Source: Clostridia bacterium | GTDB taxonomy: Bacteria > Bacillota > Clostridia > Christensenellales > Aristaeellaceae | DNA: 64,000 bases | Reading direction: 5' to 3' | Assembly: GCA_017447185.1 (NCBI GenBank) | Contig: JAFSOC010000015.1 | Location: forward strand, 310,672 to 374,671 | Shown: one piece after another, positions 44,285-54,547 of the stretch | How positions within the stretch are numbered: position 1 is the first letter of the stretch | How the letters are laid out: each line of letters begins with the position of its first letter | Notes under the pieces: model-generated | Told to the model about the DNA's origin: nothing | Database searches by the model: none | What the model saw: the letters and a program-made list of their open reading frames with translations, nothing else | Program-made: the position numbers and the translations under genes

Positions 44285-45740
44285 GATCGATTTCCTCCCT
44301 CGTTTTGATCGGTATTGTAAAGGAAACTTCTGTTCCGTCACAGTCCGATCGAATGGTCAGGCCTTTTTGTTTCCGATAGAAAAGTCGGATTCTCAAATCA
44401 ACATTCCGGAGTCCAAATCCTGAATAACCGGGTTCCATTGCCTGCTGTACGGGCATCGTTGTTTCTTCCTGAAGGGATTCCTGTACTGCCATCAGTCTCT
44501 CGACAGACATTCCTTTTCCGTTATCTTTCACAGTGAAAGTCAGGGTACCGCGGCCAACCTTTACACGGACTTCAATGCGTCCGCCGCCCCGTTTTGTTTT
44601 TATTCCATGATATAGAGCATTCTCCACCAGCGGCTGCAGCAATAGCTTTGGCATATAGATATTCTGTAATTCCTCACATTCATCAACTTCATAATCCAGT
44701 ATATCCCGATAGCGGGTCTTCTGTATACTTAAATAAGCAGAAACATGCTTCAGTTCCTGTGGAACAGGGATCCAGTCAGCGCCGGAGGACAGGGAAATGC
44801 GGAAAAAATCACTAAGGCTTCTTGTCAGGCGAACAACTTCATCTGCTTTTCCGGATTCTGCCTGCCAAACAATAGTATCCAGTGTATTGTAAAGAAAATG
44901 AGGATTAATCTGAGCCTGCATGGTGCGCAGTTCCGCTTTGGCAAGATGCTCTGATTTTTGCTGTGTTTCCTGGATCAGCGTTTCAAGCTGATTCGCCATT
45001 TCATTAATCTGATCTCCCAGCTCCTGCAATTCTTCCACATTCATTCCCGACACACGGTCACCGAATCGACCTTCCGCGATACGACGAACAGTGTTTTCCA
45101 TGGATCCCAGAGAACTGTGGATGGAATCTGTGATTCTGTTTGTTGAATACCGGCTGTACCATAGTGCGCCGATCAGCAGAAGAACCTCGGCACCGGAGGC
45201 AACCCACATCCACTGATGCAGCCGATGACTGGTGATTGTCGCATCAGCTATTTCTTCCGTAATAAAATTATCCAGCATATCTGCAACAAGGCGTCCTACA
45301 TTGCGGACTTCGTCCACAATCCCCTCAATTTCGACGATCGGACGCTTGCTCTTCATACCTTCACCGACCTGAAGGGCGTACTGGCCCATTGTATCCATTG
45401 TGCGTCTTGCTATCGTCAGCTGCAGATGTCCGTTACCTGCCGTTTCAGAGGACAGCTTGTCCAGCGTTCCGTTGATTTGTGACAGTGTATATCTTACACC
45501 GCTTTCCTCATATGTTTTTCTTCCGGCGGCAACCGCAAACAGATCTTCCGCAATCGTTTTTTCAAGGGATGGTTTAAGTTCTGCAACCGCGTCCATTCGC
45601 TGGATCATCGCCTGATATCTGGAAGAATAAAGGATCATAACCAGCAGGCCGATGATCACGGGAATGGCCAGAAGGATCGCAATCATTGATACAGATTGCC
45701 GAACCTCAGAGGAGATGCCTGTAATCTTTTTCCCGCGCAT
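44259..45740 (-). CDS. Sensor histidine kinase (YesM/LytS-like)
   Basis: 493 aa. Two membrane segments (about residues 17-42 and 175-197) flank an extracytoplasmic helical sensor of about 130 residues. A HAMP region follows, then His_kinase with the phosphoacceptor His in QINPHFLYN and an ATP-binding domain (LVENALYHGI, DNGKGM, GFGLRNV). Such kinases often sense a binding protein; the lipoprotein gene just upstream (2 bp away) is a natural candidate. Overlaps the regulator start. Confidence 0.9.
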   Translation of the reverse strand: MRGKKITGISSEVRQSVSMIAILLAIPVIIGLLVMILYSSRYQAMIQRMDAVAELKPSLEKTIAEDLFAVAAGRKTYEESGVRYTLSQINGTLDKLSSETAGNGHLQLTIARRTMDTMGQYALQVGEGMKSKRPIVEIEGIVDEVRNVGRLVADMLDNFITEEIADATITSHRLHQWMWVASGAEVLLLIGALWYSRYSTNRITDSIHSSLGSMENTVRRIAEGRFGDRVSGMNVEELQELGDQINEMANQLETLIQETQQKSEHLAKAELRTMQAQINPHFLYNTLDTIVWQAESGKADEVVRLTRSLSDFFRISLSSGADWIPVPQELKHVSAYLSIQKTRYRDILDYEVDECEELQNIYMPKLLLQPLVENALYHGIKTKRGGGRIEVRVKVGRGTLTFTVKDNGKGMSVERLMAVQESLQEETTMPVQQAMEPGYSGFGLRNVDLRIRLFYRKQKGLTIRSDCDGTEVSFTIPIKTREEIDHDESFSRG

Positions 45741-45742
45741 AC

Positions 45743-46723
45743 TCAGAAACCCTCCACGGCCGGATTGCTCAGATCATCAAAATCACAGAAAATGCCTTCT
45801 TCAGGATGCGTGATCTTGGAAACCTGTTCTCCGGCTTTGAGTTTTCTGACAAGTTCCATTACCGCAGGACCCAGGTCAGGAGTACATTGAACCACGCAGT
45901 TGATTTTTCCGGCTTTCAGGGCATCCACCGCTTCCTTTTCTCCGTCCACAGTTATCAGTACAATATCCTTGCCGGGCCGGATTCCACGCTGTTCAAGGAC
46001 ATCGAGAACACCAAGTGTCATGGAATCATTATGGGAATAGATTACATCAATCATATTTTCCCCGTATTTTTCAAGCAGAAGTTCTGCACATTCACCGCCC
46101 ATGGAACGAAGGAAATCACCGCAGATGCTGTCAACTACATTAAATCGCGGATCGTCCCCGATCGCGTCCATAAATCCCTGCTGCCGTTCCCGCATCGGCG
46201 TGGAATCAACAGTTCCACAGATTTCAAAAATATTAAATGTTTCCTTATTCATCGTATCAGCTTTGCGGATCAGGTATTCTCCGGCGCGTCTGCCTTCCGC
46301 GTAGAAATCGGCACCGACATAGGTTGTATAAAGATTATCATCGCTGTTACTGATCATCCGGTCCATCAGGATGACTGGAATTCCGGCATTTGATGCTTCG
46401 TTCAGTATATTGTCCCATCCACTTTCAACAATCGGGGAAAAAACAATAACATCCACCTGGTATGCAATGAAAGACCGGATCGCATCAATCTGCTTTTCCT
46501 GCTTCTGGTTGGCGTTTTCCATCATAAGCCCGAAACCGGCTTCTTTCGCTGCTTTTTCCATGCTTTCTGTGTTTGCAATCCGCCAGGAGCTTTCGGCACC
46601 GAGTTGAGAGAATCCGACGACTACAGAAGAAGAATTTATTATATCTGTATCAGGCTGATTTGCACAGGATGTCATTGTTGCAAGCAGCAGAATAGCGGCA
46701 ACCAGGCATATGATTTTTTTCAT
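45743..46723 (-). CDS. Lipoprotein sugar-binding protein of the sensor operon
   Basis: 326 aa. Signal with a lipobox ending at Cys20 (TMTSC, then ANQP), so it is membrane-anchored on the outside. Periplasmic_binding 4 fold: VVVGFSQLGAESSWRI, AYQVDVIVFSPIVESGW, DVIYSHNDSMTLGV, DIVLITVDGEKEAVDAL. It is related to the transporter's binding protein but part of the kinase operon (2-bp gap), as in YtfQ/ChvE-like sensing. Start follows GGGGGAGG. Role as sugar sensor is inference. Confidence 0.82.
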   Translation of the reverse strand: MKKIICLVAAILLLATMTSCANQPDTDIINSSSVVVGFSQLGAESSWRIANTESMEKAAKEAGFGLMMENANQKQEKQIDAIRSFIAYQVDVIVFSPIVESGWDNILNEASNAGIPVILMDRMISNSDDNLYTTYVGADFYAEGRRAGEYLIRKADTMNKETFNIFEICGTVDSTPMRERQQGFMDAIGDDPRFNVVDSICGDFLRSMGGECAELLLEKYGENMIDVIYSHNDSMTLGVLDVLEQRGIRPGKDIVLITVDGEKEAVDALKAGKINCVVQCTPDLGPAVMELVRKLKAGEQVSKITHPEEGIFCDFDDLSNPAVEGF

Positions 46724-46742
46724 ACTTCTTCCTCCCCCTGCA

Positions 46743-49673
46743 TTACAGATCAAGTATTTCCAGTCCTTCGCACTGTTGCAATGCTTCCTCATTTGCTACG
46801 ACACAGACATTTCCTTCCGAAGCAAAACGGTCCAGCCATTCAACGCAGCTGACCAGTTGTTCCGGTGTTGTGCAGAGAACTTCCTTGCGAATGCGTTCGC
46901 TTTCTTCCCTGGTGTAGGAATTCAACATTCTCGCATCCGCAAGCGCACCTTTATCACGGGGCGACAGCAGCGGATTCAGTTCATTCAGCGCGGAAATGAT
47001 ATATCTGTCCAGGTTTTCTCCGGTTTTGGCAAATTCCCGAAGAAAAGCGGAAGCTCCGCTGTTGACAGTAAGTGTTCTTGCCGGAGTTGGATCCCGGAAT
47101 GAATAAGAACAGATATTCCCTGCTCTGTCAATCTGAAACCCTGCTCCGTATGCACCGCCCTGCACACGTACTTTGTTCCACAGATACCCAAGTGAAAGAA
47201 GGCTTGCCGCCAGCCACATGGAACCTGAAAATTCCATTCCGCAGCGATCCAGCCGGAAGCCTTTGGCAGCAAATCCGATTCTGGCAGGTATCCGGTATCC
47301 GGTAGCTGAACATATGGATTCCTTATAGGTTGTTTTTTGGGGAGCTGGCGTGCCGGCCGGGAAAGCGCGAGTCAGCATATGGGGCAAAAAGTCATTGCCC
47401 GAAGTAACGCTTAATGTCATTCGTGAAGTGCATAAGCTTTCGGTAAGCAGTTTTCTTGCTGTCTGAACAAAGCCTTCCGTCTCCTTCTCCGGGTTTATGG
47501 AAAAAGCATGGATATAACGAATAGCCCTTTCTCCGTCCATTGCGTTCTTGACAGCACCGTCAGCACTGTATGCGCTCAGGCAGCGTTTGATTGCAACAAG
47601 ATGTCCCGCACTGACGATCCGCTGCCGGGCGCCGATTTCATTCTGCATCATCATTTCGATGATCCGTTCTTCCTGTCCTTCGATCAGCGTATTTCCCAAC
47701 ACTTCCGCCAGCAATTCCTGTGCCCTTTCAGCTTTTTCCTCCAGTGCGCTGGCAAAAGCAACCAGAAATGGCGTGCAGGCATCAGATTCTCCTGCTTTCG
47801 AACGGCATGAAACTGAAAATCCAAGGCTTCCTGTGCATCGTTTTATTTCCTGCTGAAGACGTAAAGCGTCATATTTTCGTGTCGGAAGCCGTCCAAGCAT
47901 ACCGGCAAAAAGCGTGGCTTTCGTAAGTTCTTCCAGCGTCAAATCCGTCAAAGAAAAATAGGCACGCAGGTGAACGACACCGTTGGAGGGAATGCGGTGA
48001 ATCATCACAGGTACTCCGTGAAGCATAACGGTTTCCGTTTCGATCCATTTCGGTTCGATATCCGCGTCTTCTCTTTTCAGGACCGGAAGAGTCGCCAGAT
48101 CCTCTTCCCGGTCCGGAGAGCATTGCCAATTCTTCAGTTCTTCTGTAAAACCGGCTGTTTTTTCCTTTTCTTCCGGAGCCATATTCTCCAGTGCTTTTTT
48201 CACTTTTTCTTTTTCTCTGATTCTCCGTTCCTCTCCGAGTGTGCGGGAAGGGATTGCATGGAGAACAACGGTATTCTCCCGGTTCAGAAGCATGTCTGCC
48301 GCCAGATGGTCGAATGTTCCGTTATTAAAATATTGTTTCAGGTCACGGATCATAGAACCGGTTTCCAATGCTTCTTCCGGTTCGCCGCCATACAGCCATG
48401 TGCCCATACAGCGGATGCATCGTCCGATTCCCTGCGGTTCTTCTTCGTCCTGCAAATGATAAACTGCACGATTCAGGGAAGCTTCCACTGCATCACGGTC
48501 AAGGCCGTTGCGGCGGATCTCTTCTCCCGTTTTTGCAAGCAGATTCAGGATTTCATTTTCTTTTCCATCCGTTACATGGTCTGCATACATTGCAACCCAG
48601 CTTTGCAGGCCGGTATCATCCACCGTAAGGTTCAGGTCTTTTGCGAGTCCCTGTGTCAGCGCTGCCCGTTTCAGCGGGGATTCATTACTGCCCGTCAGAA
48701 CGTCACAGATGATTCCGCGAGCCAGGTTTTCCGACCGGTTTTTCCATGTGCCGGTAATCCGCGCAAGCGTCAGGTATCCTTTGTCTTCCGGCTCTTCTTC
48801 CGGCCCCAGTTCATAGTATATCGTTTTTTCGGATCCTTTCGGCTCCTGGAAAACAAATTCCGGATTGTTTTCCCGCTTTGAATAGGCTGAAAAATACGTA
48901 TCAAGCAGAGGAAGCATCTCTTCCATCGGCACTGCGCCATCAAGGTAAACCCATGCATTGGAGGGATGGTAACATTTTTCGTATTGTTTTTTGAACTGTT
49001 CCCAGGTCAGATCCGGGATAACTTCCGGATCGCCTCCGCTGTTGAATCCGTTATAATTATCACGGAAAAGCATACCGCATACTTCCCGCTCGATCATGGT
49101 TTCCGTTTCACTCATCGCGCCTTTCATTTCGTTGAAAACAACGCCGCGATATTCAGGATTCCCTTCCTCATCAAAACCAATGTGCCATCCTTCCTGGCAG
49201 AAGCGTTTTCTGTCTTTAAGAGCTTTCGGAAGAAAGACAGCGTCCAGATAAACATTTGTCAGGTTCATCAAATCCCGTGGATTGCGGCTGGAAACAGGAA
49301 ACAGGGTCATATCCGGAAAAGTCATTGCATTCAGGAAAGTGTTCATACTGCTCTTCAGAAGTTCAACAAATGGCTCTTTCATCGGATAGTGTTCGCTGCC
49401 GCACAGTACACTGTGTTCAAGAATATGATAAACGCCGGTGGAATCTTCCGGAAGTGTCCGGAAAGCAATGGAAAAGACCATATTCTCCATATTGTTGTCC
49501 AGCCAGAATAGACGCGCACCGGTTTTTGCATGTTCCATCAGAACAGAACGTCCGGCAGGATCTTCCTTTTCTTCAGCCCTTATTACACGAAAACCGTTTA
49601 CGGTTTGATTTGCAGAAAATATCATGAATACGGTTAACTCCCCGTCTGTTTTAGTCTTTATTTTCTTTCCCAT
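46743..49673 (-). CDS. M16C metallopeptidase (PreP/Cym1-like)
   Basis: 976 aa, full-length insulinase-type protease of the presequence-protease subfamily. The inverted zinc motif HxxEH is HILEH, after GVY, with the distal Glu in the following helix region. Four homologous domains and a hinge are expected; the C-terminal half is the inactive pair. Cytosolic, no signal. It degrades short peptides. An alternative start at 49625 (MIFSANQ...) would match the family N-terminus and also has a GGGGAG site; I report the longer form. Its stop lies 19 bp before the lipoprotein gene start, so co-transcription is possible. Confidence 0.92.
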   Translation of the reverse strand: MGKKIKTKTDGELTVFMIFSANQTVNGFRVIRAEEKEDPAGRSVLMEHAKTGARLFWLDNNMENMVFSIAFRTLPEDSTGVYHILEHSVLCGSEHYPMKEPFVELLKSSMNTFLNAMTFPDMTLFPVSSRNPRDLMNLTNVYLDAVFLPKALKDRKRFCQEGWHIGFDEEGNPEYRGVVFNEMKGAMSETETMIEREVCGMLFRDNYNGFNSGGDPEVIPDLTWEQFKKQYEKCYHPSNAWVYLDGAVPMEEMLPLLDTYFSAYSKRENNPEFVFQEPKGSEKTIYYELGPEEEPEDKGYLTLARITGTWKNRSENLARGIICDVLTGSNESPLKRAALTQGLAKDLNLTVDDTGLQSWVAMYADHVTDGKENEILNLLAKTGEEIRRNGLDRDAVEASLNRAVYHLQDEEEPQGIGRCIRCMGTWLYGGEPEEALETGSMIRDLKQYFNNGTFDHLAADMLLNRENTVVLHAIPSRTLGEERRIREKEKVKKALENMAPEEKEKTAGFTEELKNWQCSPDREEDLATLPVLKREDADIEPKWIETETVMLHGVPVMIHRIPSNGVVHLRAYFSLTDLTLEELTKATLFAGMLGRLPTRKYDALRLQQEIKRCTGSLGFSVSCRSKAGESDACTPFLVAFASALEEKAERAQELLAEVLGNTLIEGQEERIIEMMMQNEIGARQRIVSAGHLVAIKRCLSAYSADGAVKNAMDGERAIRYIHAFSINPEKETEGFVQTARKLLTESLCTSRMTLSVTSGNDFLPHMLTRAFPAGTPAPQKTTYKESICSATGYRIPARIGFAAKGFRLDRCGMEFSGSMWLAASLLSLGYLWNKVRVQGGAYGAGFQIDRAGNICSYSFRDPTPARTLTVNSGASAFLREFAKTGENLDRYIISALNELNPLLSPRDKGALADARMLNSYTREESERIRKEVLCTTPEQLVSCVEWLDRFASEGNVCVVANEEALQQCEGLEILDL

Positions 49674-49785
49674 TTTAACGGATTCCTATATCTTGTCAAG
49701 AAGTGATAAAGCAGGAATTCCATGCTTTTTGTTGTATATATCTGTGAAAGGTATTTCTTGGGCAGATGGAAGGAGGAAGTAAGGC

Positions 49786-50790
49786 ATGAATATTCGTGAA
49801 CGTCTCGAACAGCAGGAATATCTTCTTCTTGCTCCATATGCTTCCCATTCTGCCGAAAGTATTGGCCGCGAACGTCCGGAGGATCAATGCAATATCCGCA
49901 CTGACTATCAGCGGGACCGGGACCGTATTATTCACTGCAAAGCTTTCCGCAGGCTGAAATTCAAAACACAGGTTTTTCTTTCTCCGGAAGGCGATCATTA
50001 CCGGACACGGCTGACACATACGCTCGAAGTTTCCCAGGTAGCCCGTACGATGGCACGTGCACTCCGACTAAATGAAGACCTGACAGAAGCGATTGCTCTT
50101 GGACACGACCTTGGACACACACCCTATGGTCATATTGGTGAACGTACGCTGGATACGCTTCTTCCCGAAGGATTTCATCATAATGAGCAGAGCTTGCGCG
50201 TCATTGAAAAGCTGGAAAATGATGGCAAAGGCCTGAATCTGACACAGGAGGTACGACAGGGAATCCTTTCCCATTCAGGTCCTGTTCAGCCTGCAACACC
50301 GGAAGCCGAATGTGTGCGCCGCGCAGACCGGATTGCCTACCTGAATCATGATTTGGACGATGCGCTGCGCAGCGGTATTCTCCGGGCTGATGCCATTCCA
50401 CCGGACTGCCTGAAGATTCTCGGCACAACGCATCGGGAACGCATCAACACGATGATTGTTGATGTGGTAACCCACAGCGAGGGACATTCTCATCTTTCCA
50501 TGAGCCCGGCTGTGGAAAATGCAATGAACGGCCTGCGTGAGTTTATGTTTGAGCGGGTTTATCGCAACGGATGGCGTGATCCGGAGGAAGCACGTTGTGA
50601 CTATGTGCTTCGTCATCTTTTTGAATATTATTGCAAGCATCCCGGAGAAATGCCGGAAGAATTTGTTGTTATCGGTTATCAGGATGGGCTGGAACGCAGT
50701 GTGTGCGATTACCTTTCCTGTATGACAGATCGTTATGCCACGCGAAAGTTTACAGCTTTGTTTGCCCCTTCTTCCTTTCCTGCTTTCTGA
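49786..50790 (+). CDS. dgt: Deoxyguanosinetriphosphate triphosphohydrolase-like protein
   Basis: 334 aa, HD-domain dNTPase of the short Firmicutes class. Metal ligands: TRLTHTLEVSQ, GHDLGHTPYGH and HNEQSLR, and a later Asp in RADRIAYLNHDLDDA. Converts dNTP to nucleoside and triphosphate; in Clostridia it usually precedes dnaG and rpoD, as here. ATG follows AGGAGG. The 42-bp gap to dnaG suggests one operon through 56055. Confidence 0.92.
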   Translation: MNIRERLEQQEYLLLAPYASHSAESIGRERPEDQCNIRTDYQRDRDRIIHCKAFRRLKFKTQVFLSPEGDHYRTRLTHTLEVSQVARTMARALRLNEDLTEAIALGHDLGHTPYGHIGERTLDTLLPEGFHHNEQSLRVIEKLENDGKGLNLTQEVRQGILSHSGPVQPATPEAECVRRADRIAYLNHDLDDALRSGILRADAIPPDCLKILGTTHRERINTMIVDVVTHSEGHSHLSMSPAVENAMNGLREFMFERVYRNGWRDPEEARCDYVLRHLFEYYCKHPGEMPEEFVVIGYQDGLERSVCDYLSCMTDRYATRKFTALFAPSSFPAF

Positions 50791-50832
50791 TGATTCTTCA
50801 TAATATTGTTTTATTTCTGAGGTGTTTGTCTG

Positions 50833-52626
50833 ATGGCATCCCGTTTCCCTGCTCCCTGGCTGGATGATCTGCGCTCCCGTTCAGATATTGTACAGGTTAT
50901 ATCCGGTTATGTGGAACTGAAAAAATCCGGTCGGAAATACTGGGGTCTCTGTCCTTTTCACGGTGAAAAGACAGCATCTTTTTCTGTTGATGCAGAACAG
51001 CAGCTGTTTTATTGCTTTGGCTGCAAAACCGGTGGTAATGTCATCACCTTTATTATGGAAATCGAGCGTTGCAGCTATCACGAAGCCGTGGAACTGCTTG
51101 CGGACCGGGCGCATATTCCGATGCCGGAAATGGTGAATGATGATGACTGGGAACGCCGGCGCACGCGTCGTGAACGTCTGCTCGGCGCCAACCGGGAAGC
51201 AGCAAAATTCTATCACGAAATGCTGTTCAGACCTGAAGGTGCTGCTTCCCTTGCCTATCTGCGCAAGCGCGGTCTTTCTGATTCTGTAATCCGCAAATTC
51301 GGTCTTGGAGCAGCGCCGGATCAATGGACTGCATTGACGGACCATCTGATTTCTTCCGGTTATACACTGGATGAGCTTTCTTCTGTTGGCCTGACCATTT
51401 TAAAGCCACCGGATGAAAAAGGCGGCAAACAGAGATATTTCGATATGTTCCGCAATCGTGCCATTTTCCCGATTATAGATATGTATAAAAATGTAATCGC
51501 TTTCGGAGGCCGTTCATTGGGCAAGGAATTGCCAAAATATATGAACAGCTCCGATACGCCAGTATTTAACAAACGAAAAGGTGTATATGCCGCTAACCTG
51601 CTCCGTCAGCAGCGACATCTGGATCATGTGATCCTCGTTGAAGGATATATGGACGTCGTCAGCCTGACCCAGTTTGGTGTGGACGGTGTTTGTGCAACCC
51701 TTGGTACTTCGCTGACAAACGAACAAGCTCGTCTTCTCCGGCGTTTCGCTCCCGAAGTTTATCTTGGATATGACGGTGATTCTGCGGGCCAACACGCGAT
51801 TCTTCGCGGTCTTGATATTCTGGAAGCAGAGGGTATTCCTGCAAAAGTACTTGACTTTCCTGACGGGCTGGACCCGGATGAGTTTATCCGCCGGGACGGA
51901 GCGGAAGGTTTTGCAAAACTTCCCGCTCTTCCCGCAGCAGCATACAGGCTGCGCCGTCTGAAAGAATCCTTTGACCTGTCCCAGGATGAAGGCAAGATGA
52001 ACTATGTGCGCAAAGCAGCTTTTGTGTTGGCCCCCCTGGATCCTGTCGGACAGGAAACATATATCAAAACGCTGATGCTGGAAACCGGATTTCCCTATGA
52101 CGCCCTTCGGAAACAGATTGACAGCGTATCAAAAAAAGACGATAATCCATCTTCCGGTCCTTCCGGTGATTTACAGGAAAAGCATACGCCAAGACCTTCT
52201 CCGCGCAGATCGGAGCCAACTGTTTCGCCTGAAGAAACCGCACAGGAAATCCTTCTTGGCCTGCTGGCCACAGGACAAATTCCGAAAGATATGGTTGAAG
52301 AAAAGGATTTTGAGGAGGATGAGTTGAAATCTTTATATGTGGCTTTAGTGTCCGGATCGTCTCCTGCTTCCCTTCTGGATCTCGCTCCGGATGATGAAAC
52401 CCGTTCCCGTTATTCCCGAATTCTGATGTCTCCCGTTGCCGAGAGTACAGACCAGATGATTTCAATGGCTACGCAGTGCCTCGGGAGAATTCGAAAAGCA
52501 TCCTGTCAGAAACAGTACGCTGCACTGATGCATCAGATACAGTCTATGGATCCTAAAGATCCGGCTGTTCCGTCACTGCTCAGGGATGCTCAGGAAATCC
52601 AGCGTAAGCTGGACAGGATGAACTGA
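50833..52626 (+). CDS. dnaG: DNA primase
   Basis: 597 aa. CHC2 zinc finger ([12 protein letters not shown]...[11 protein letters not shown]), RNA-polymerase domain, Toprim domain ([20 protein letters not shown]), and a C-terminal helicase-binding region. The linker before the C-terminal domain is Pro/Ser-rich (about residues 435-465). Makes RNA primers at the replication fork. Confidence 0.97.
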   Translation: MASRFPAPWLDDLRSRSDIVQVISGYVELKKSGRKYWGLCPFHGEKTASFSVDAEQQLFYCFGCKTGGNVITFIMEIERCSYHEAVELLADRAHIPMPEMVNDDDWERRRTRRERLLGANREAAKFYHEMLFRPEGAASLAYLRKRGLSDSVIRKFGLGAAPDQWTALTDHLISSGYTLDELSSVGLTILKPPDEKGGKQRYFDMFRNRAIFPIIDMYKNVIAFGGRSLGKELPKYMNSSDTPVFNKRKGVYAANLLRQQRHLDHVILVEGYMDVVSLTQFGVDGVCATLGTSLTNEQARLLRRFAPEVYLGYDGDSAGQHAILRGLDILEAEGIPAKVLDFPDGLDPDEFIRRDGAEGFAKLPALPAAAYRLRRLKESFDLSQDEGKMNYVRKAAFVLAPLDPVGQETYIKTLMLETGFPYDALRKQIDSVSKKDDNPSSGPSGDLQEKHTPRPSPRRSEPTVSPEETAQEILLGLLATGQIPKDMVEEKDFEEDELKSLYVALVSGSSPASLLDLAPDDETRSRYSRILMSPVAESTDQMISMATQCLGRIRKASCQKQYAALMHQIQSMDPKDPAVPSLLRDAQEIQRKLDRMN

Positions 52627-52690
52627 ACTGATTCGCTTCCGCGGAACTCTGCCGGCGTTCACGCCACTGATGGAAAAGGAGAGGATTCCC

Positions 52691-53818
52691 TTGTCTACCC
52701 GTGCACCCGATACAAAGCAAAAGCGTCTGGACGATCTTTATGAATATGGTAAATCCAAGGGAACGCTTACCTATAAAGAAATAATGGACCGGCTGATAGA
52801 GCTGGAAATGGATTCTGACCAGCTGGACCACGTCCTTGAGACGTTGGACGCCTATGGTGTTACCGTCGTGAATGATGCATCCGATACTGTGCGCATTTCC
52901 GATGATCAGGCTGCCGATGTTGCCGCCGCAACCGCTTCACTGGATGCTTCTGCAAATGAACCGATTGATCTTTCCATTCCGGAAGGGATCAGTATTGACG
53001 ACCCTGTCCGTATGTATCTGAAAGAAATCGGCAAAGTGCCTCTTCTGACTGCGGAAGAAGAAATTGAAATTGCAAAACGTCTGGAAGCCGGCGATGAGTC
53101 TGCAAAGCAGAAGCTTGCAGAAGCCAATCTCCGTCTCGTTGTTTCCATTGCAAAACGTTATGTGGGCCGTGGCATGCTTTTCCTTGATCTGATTCAGGAA
53201 GGAAACCTCGGCCTGATCAAGGCGGTCGAAAAATTTGACTACCGCAAAGGTTTCAAGTTTTCCACTTATGCTACCTGGTGGATTCGCCAGGCCATCACAC
53301 GCGCCATTGCAGACCAGGCACGCACAATCCGTATTCCGGTACATATGGTGGAAACAATCAACAAATTGATCCGTGTTTCCCGTCAGTTGCTGCAGCAATA
53401 CGGCCGAGAACCCACGCCGGAAGAAATCGCAAACGAAATGGGAATTTCTGAAGCGAAAGTTCGTGAAATCATCAAAATTGCGCAGGAACCCGTTTCTCTG
53501 GAAACTCCGATCGGTGAAGAGGAAGATTCCCATCTTGGCGACTTTATTCCGGATGACGATGCTCCGGCGCCGGCGGAAGCTGCGTCTTTCACCCTGATGA
53601 AAGAACAGCTGATGGATGTACTTGACACCCTGACTCCCCGGGAAGAAAAAGTGCTTCGTCTCCGTTTCGGCCTGGATGACGGTCATCAACGTACGCTTGA
53701 AGAAGTCGGCAAGGAATTCAACGTTACACGTGAACGGATTCGTCAGATTGAAGCAAAAGCCTTACGAAAACTTCGCCATCCTTCCCGCAGCAAGAAGCTT
53801 CGCGATTACCTGGATTGA
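52691..53818 (+). CDS. rpoD: Primary sigma factor RpoD (sigma-A)
   Basis: 375 aa from a TTG at 52691. The ATG at 52670 is in frame but has no ribosome site, while AAAGGAG sits 9 bases before the TTG. Region 1.1 is short, then [16 protein letters not shown] (1.2), region 2 with [21 protein letters not shown] (2.3-2.4), region 3, and region 4.2 ([28 protein letters not shown]). Directs RNA polymerase to the TTGACA/TATAAT promoters seen here. Overlaps the next frame by its stop. Confidence 0.96.
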   Translation: MSTRAPDTKQKRLDDLYEYGKSKGTLTYKEIMDRLIELEMDSDQLDHVLETLDAYGVTVVNDASDTVRISDDQAADVAAATASLDASANEPIDLSIPEGISIDDPVRMYLKEIGKVPLLTAEEEIEIAKRLEAGDESAKQKLAEANLRLVVSIAKRYVGRGMLFLDLIQEGNLGLIKAVEKFDYRKGFKFSTYATWWIRQAITRAIADQARTIRIPVHMVETINKLIRVSRQLLQQYGREPTPEEIANEMGISEAKVREIIKIAQEPVSLETPIGEEEDSHLGDFIPDDDAPAPAEAASFTLMKEQLMDVLDTLTPREEKVLRLRFGLDDGHQRTLEEVGKEFNVTRERIRQIEAKALRKLRHPSRSKKLRDYLD

Positions 53819-53823
53819 TCAAA

Positions 53824-54513
53824 ATGCAGCATAAAACACTGGATCCCCGTCTTTCCCTTGCGTATGATCTTTATGATTCATGTGAACTGGCGGCGGATAT
53901 CGGAACCGATCATGCACACTTACCGGCCGCGCTTCTTCAGCGCGGCCGATGTCAGCATATGATATTGACAGATATCAGCGAAAGCGCCTTGGATAATGCC
54001 AGAAATGAAATTATCCGTCGGAATCTGACAGAGCGTGTTTCCCTTCGCCTTGGTGACGGGCTCACCCCTGTTGAAGAGAAGTGCAGTATGATTTCCATTA
54101 TGGGAATGGGAGGGCGCACCATCCGTGATATTCTTCTTTCCGGCCGCGAACATTTGCGAGGCGCGTCTCTGCTGCTTTCTGCGCATACAGACTGGCATCT
54201 GATCCGTAGCGCTGTACAGGAAATCGGCTACCATCTTGATCGTGAGGATCCTTGTTTTTCCTCCGGAAGGTATTATCTTGTTCTGCGGGCCCGTCCCGGA
54301 TCCGGTGCTCTTTCTGATCAGGAAATCCGTCTGGGTGGTCCCCTCTTCAGTTCCGCTTCTCCTGTCCTGTATGCATTTGTTCTGCGCCGCAGAGACGTTC
54401 TGCAAAAGCATCTTTGCGGAATTCGTTCCTCTGCAGTGCCGGATGAATCAGAAATCCGTCTCCTTGAAAAAGATCTTTTATTCTATAACCGTTTTCTTTC
54501 GTCCGGAAAATAG
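53824..54513 (+). CDS. trmK: tRNA (adenine22-N1)-methyltransferase TrmK
   Basis: 229 aa. SAM motif I is ELAADIGTDHAHLP; then LTDISESALDNA and the ISIMGMGGRTI strand, which are the COG2384 signature. Methylates N1 of A22 in tRNA. rpoD-trmK-nif3 order is standard in Firmicutes. Start is uncertain: ATG at 53824 or the TTG at 53815 overlapping rpoD; neither has a strong site. Confidence 0.92.
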   Translation: MQHKTLDPRLSLAYDLYDSCELAADIGTDHAHLPAALLQRGRCQHMILTDISESALDNARNEIIRRNLTERVSLRLGDGLTPVEEKCSMISIMGMGGRTIRDILLSGREHLRGASLLLSAHTDWHLIRSAVQEIGYHLDREDPCFSSGRYYLVLRARPGSGALSDQEIRLGGPLFSSASPVLYAFVLRRRDVLQKHLCGIRSSAVPDESEIRLLEKDLLFYNRFLSSGK

Positions 54514-54547
54514 GTTTTTTCACTAAAAATACAGGAGGTGCTTACAC

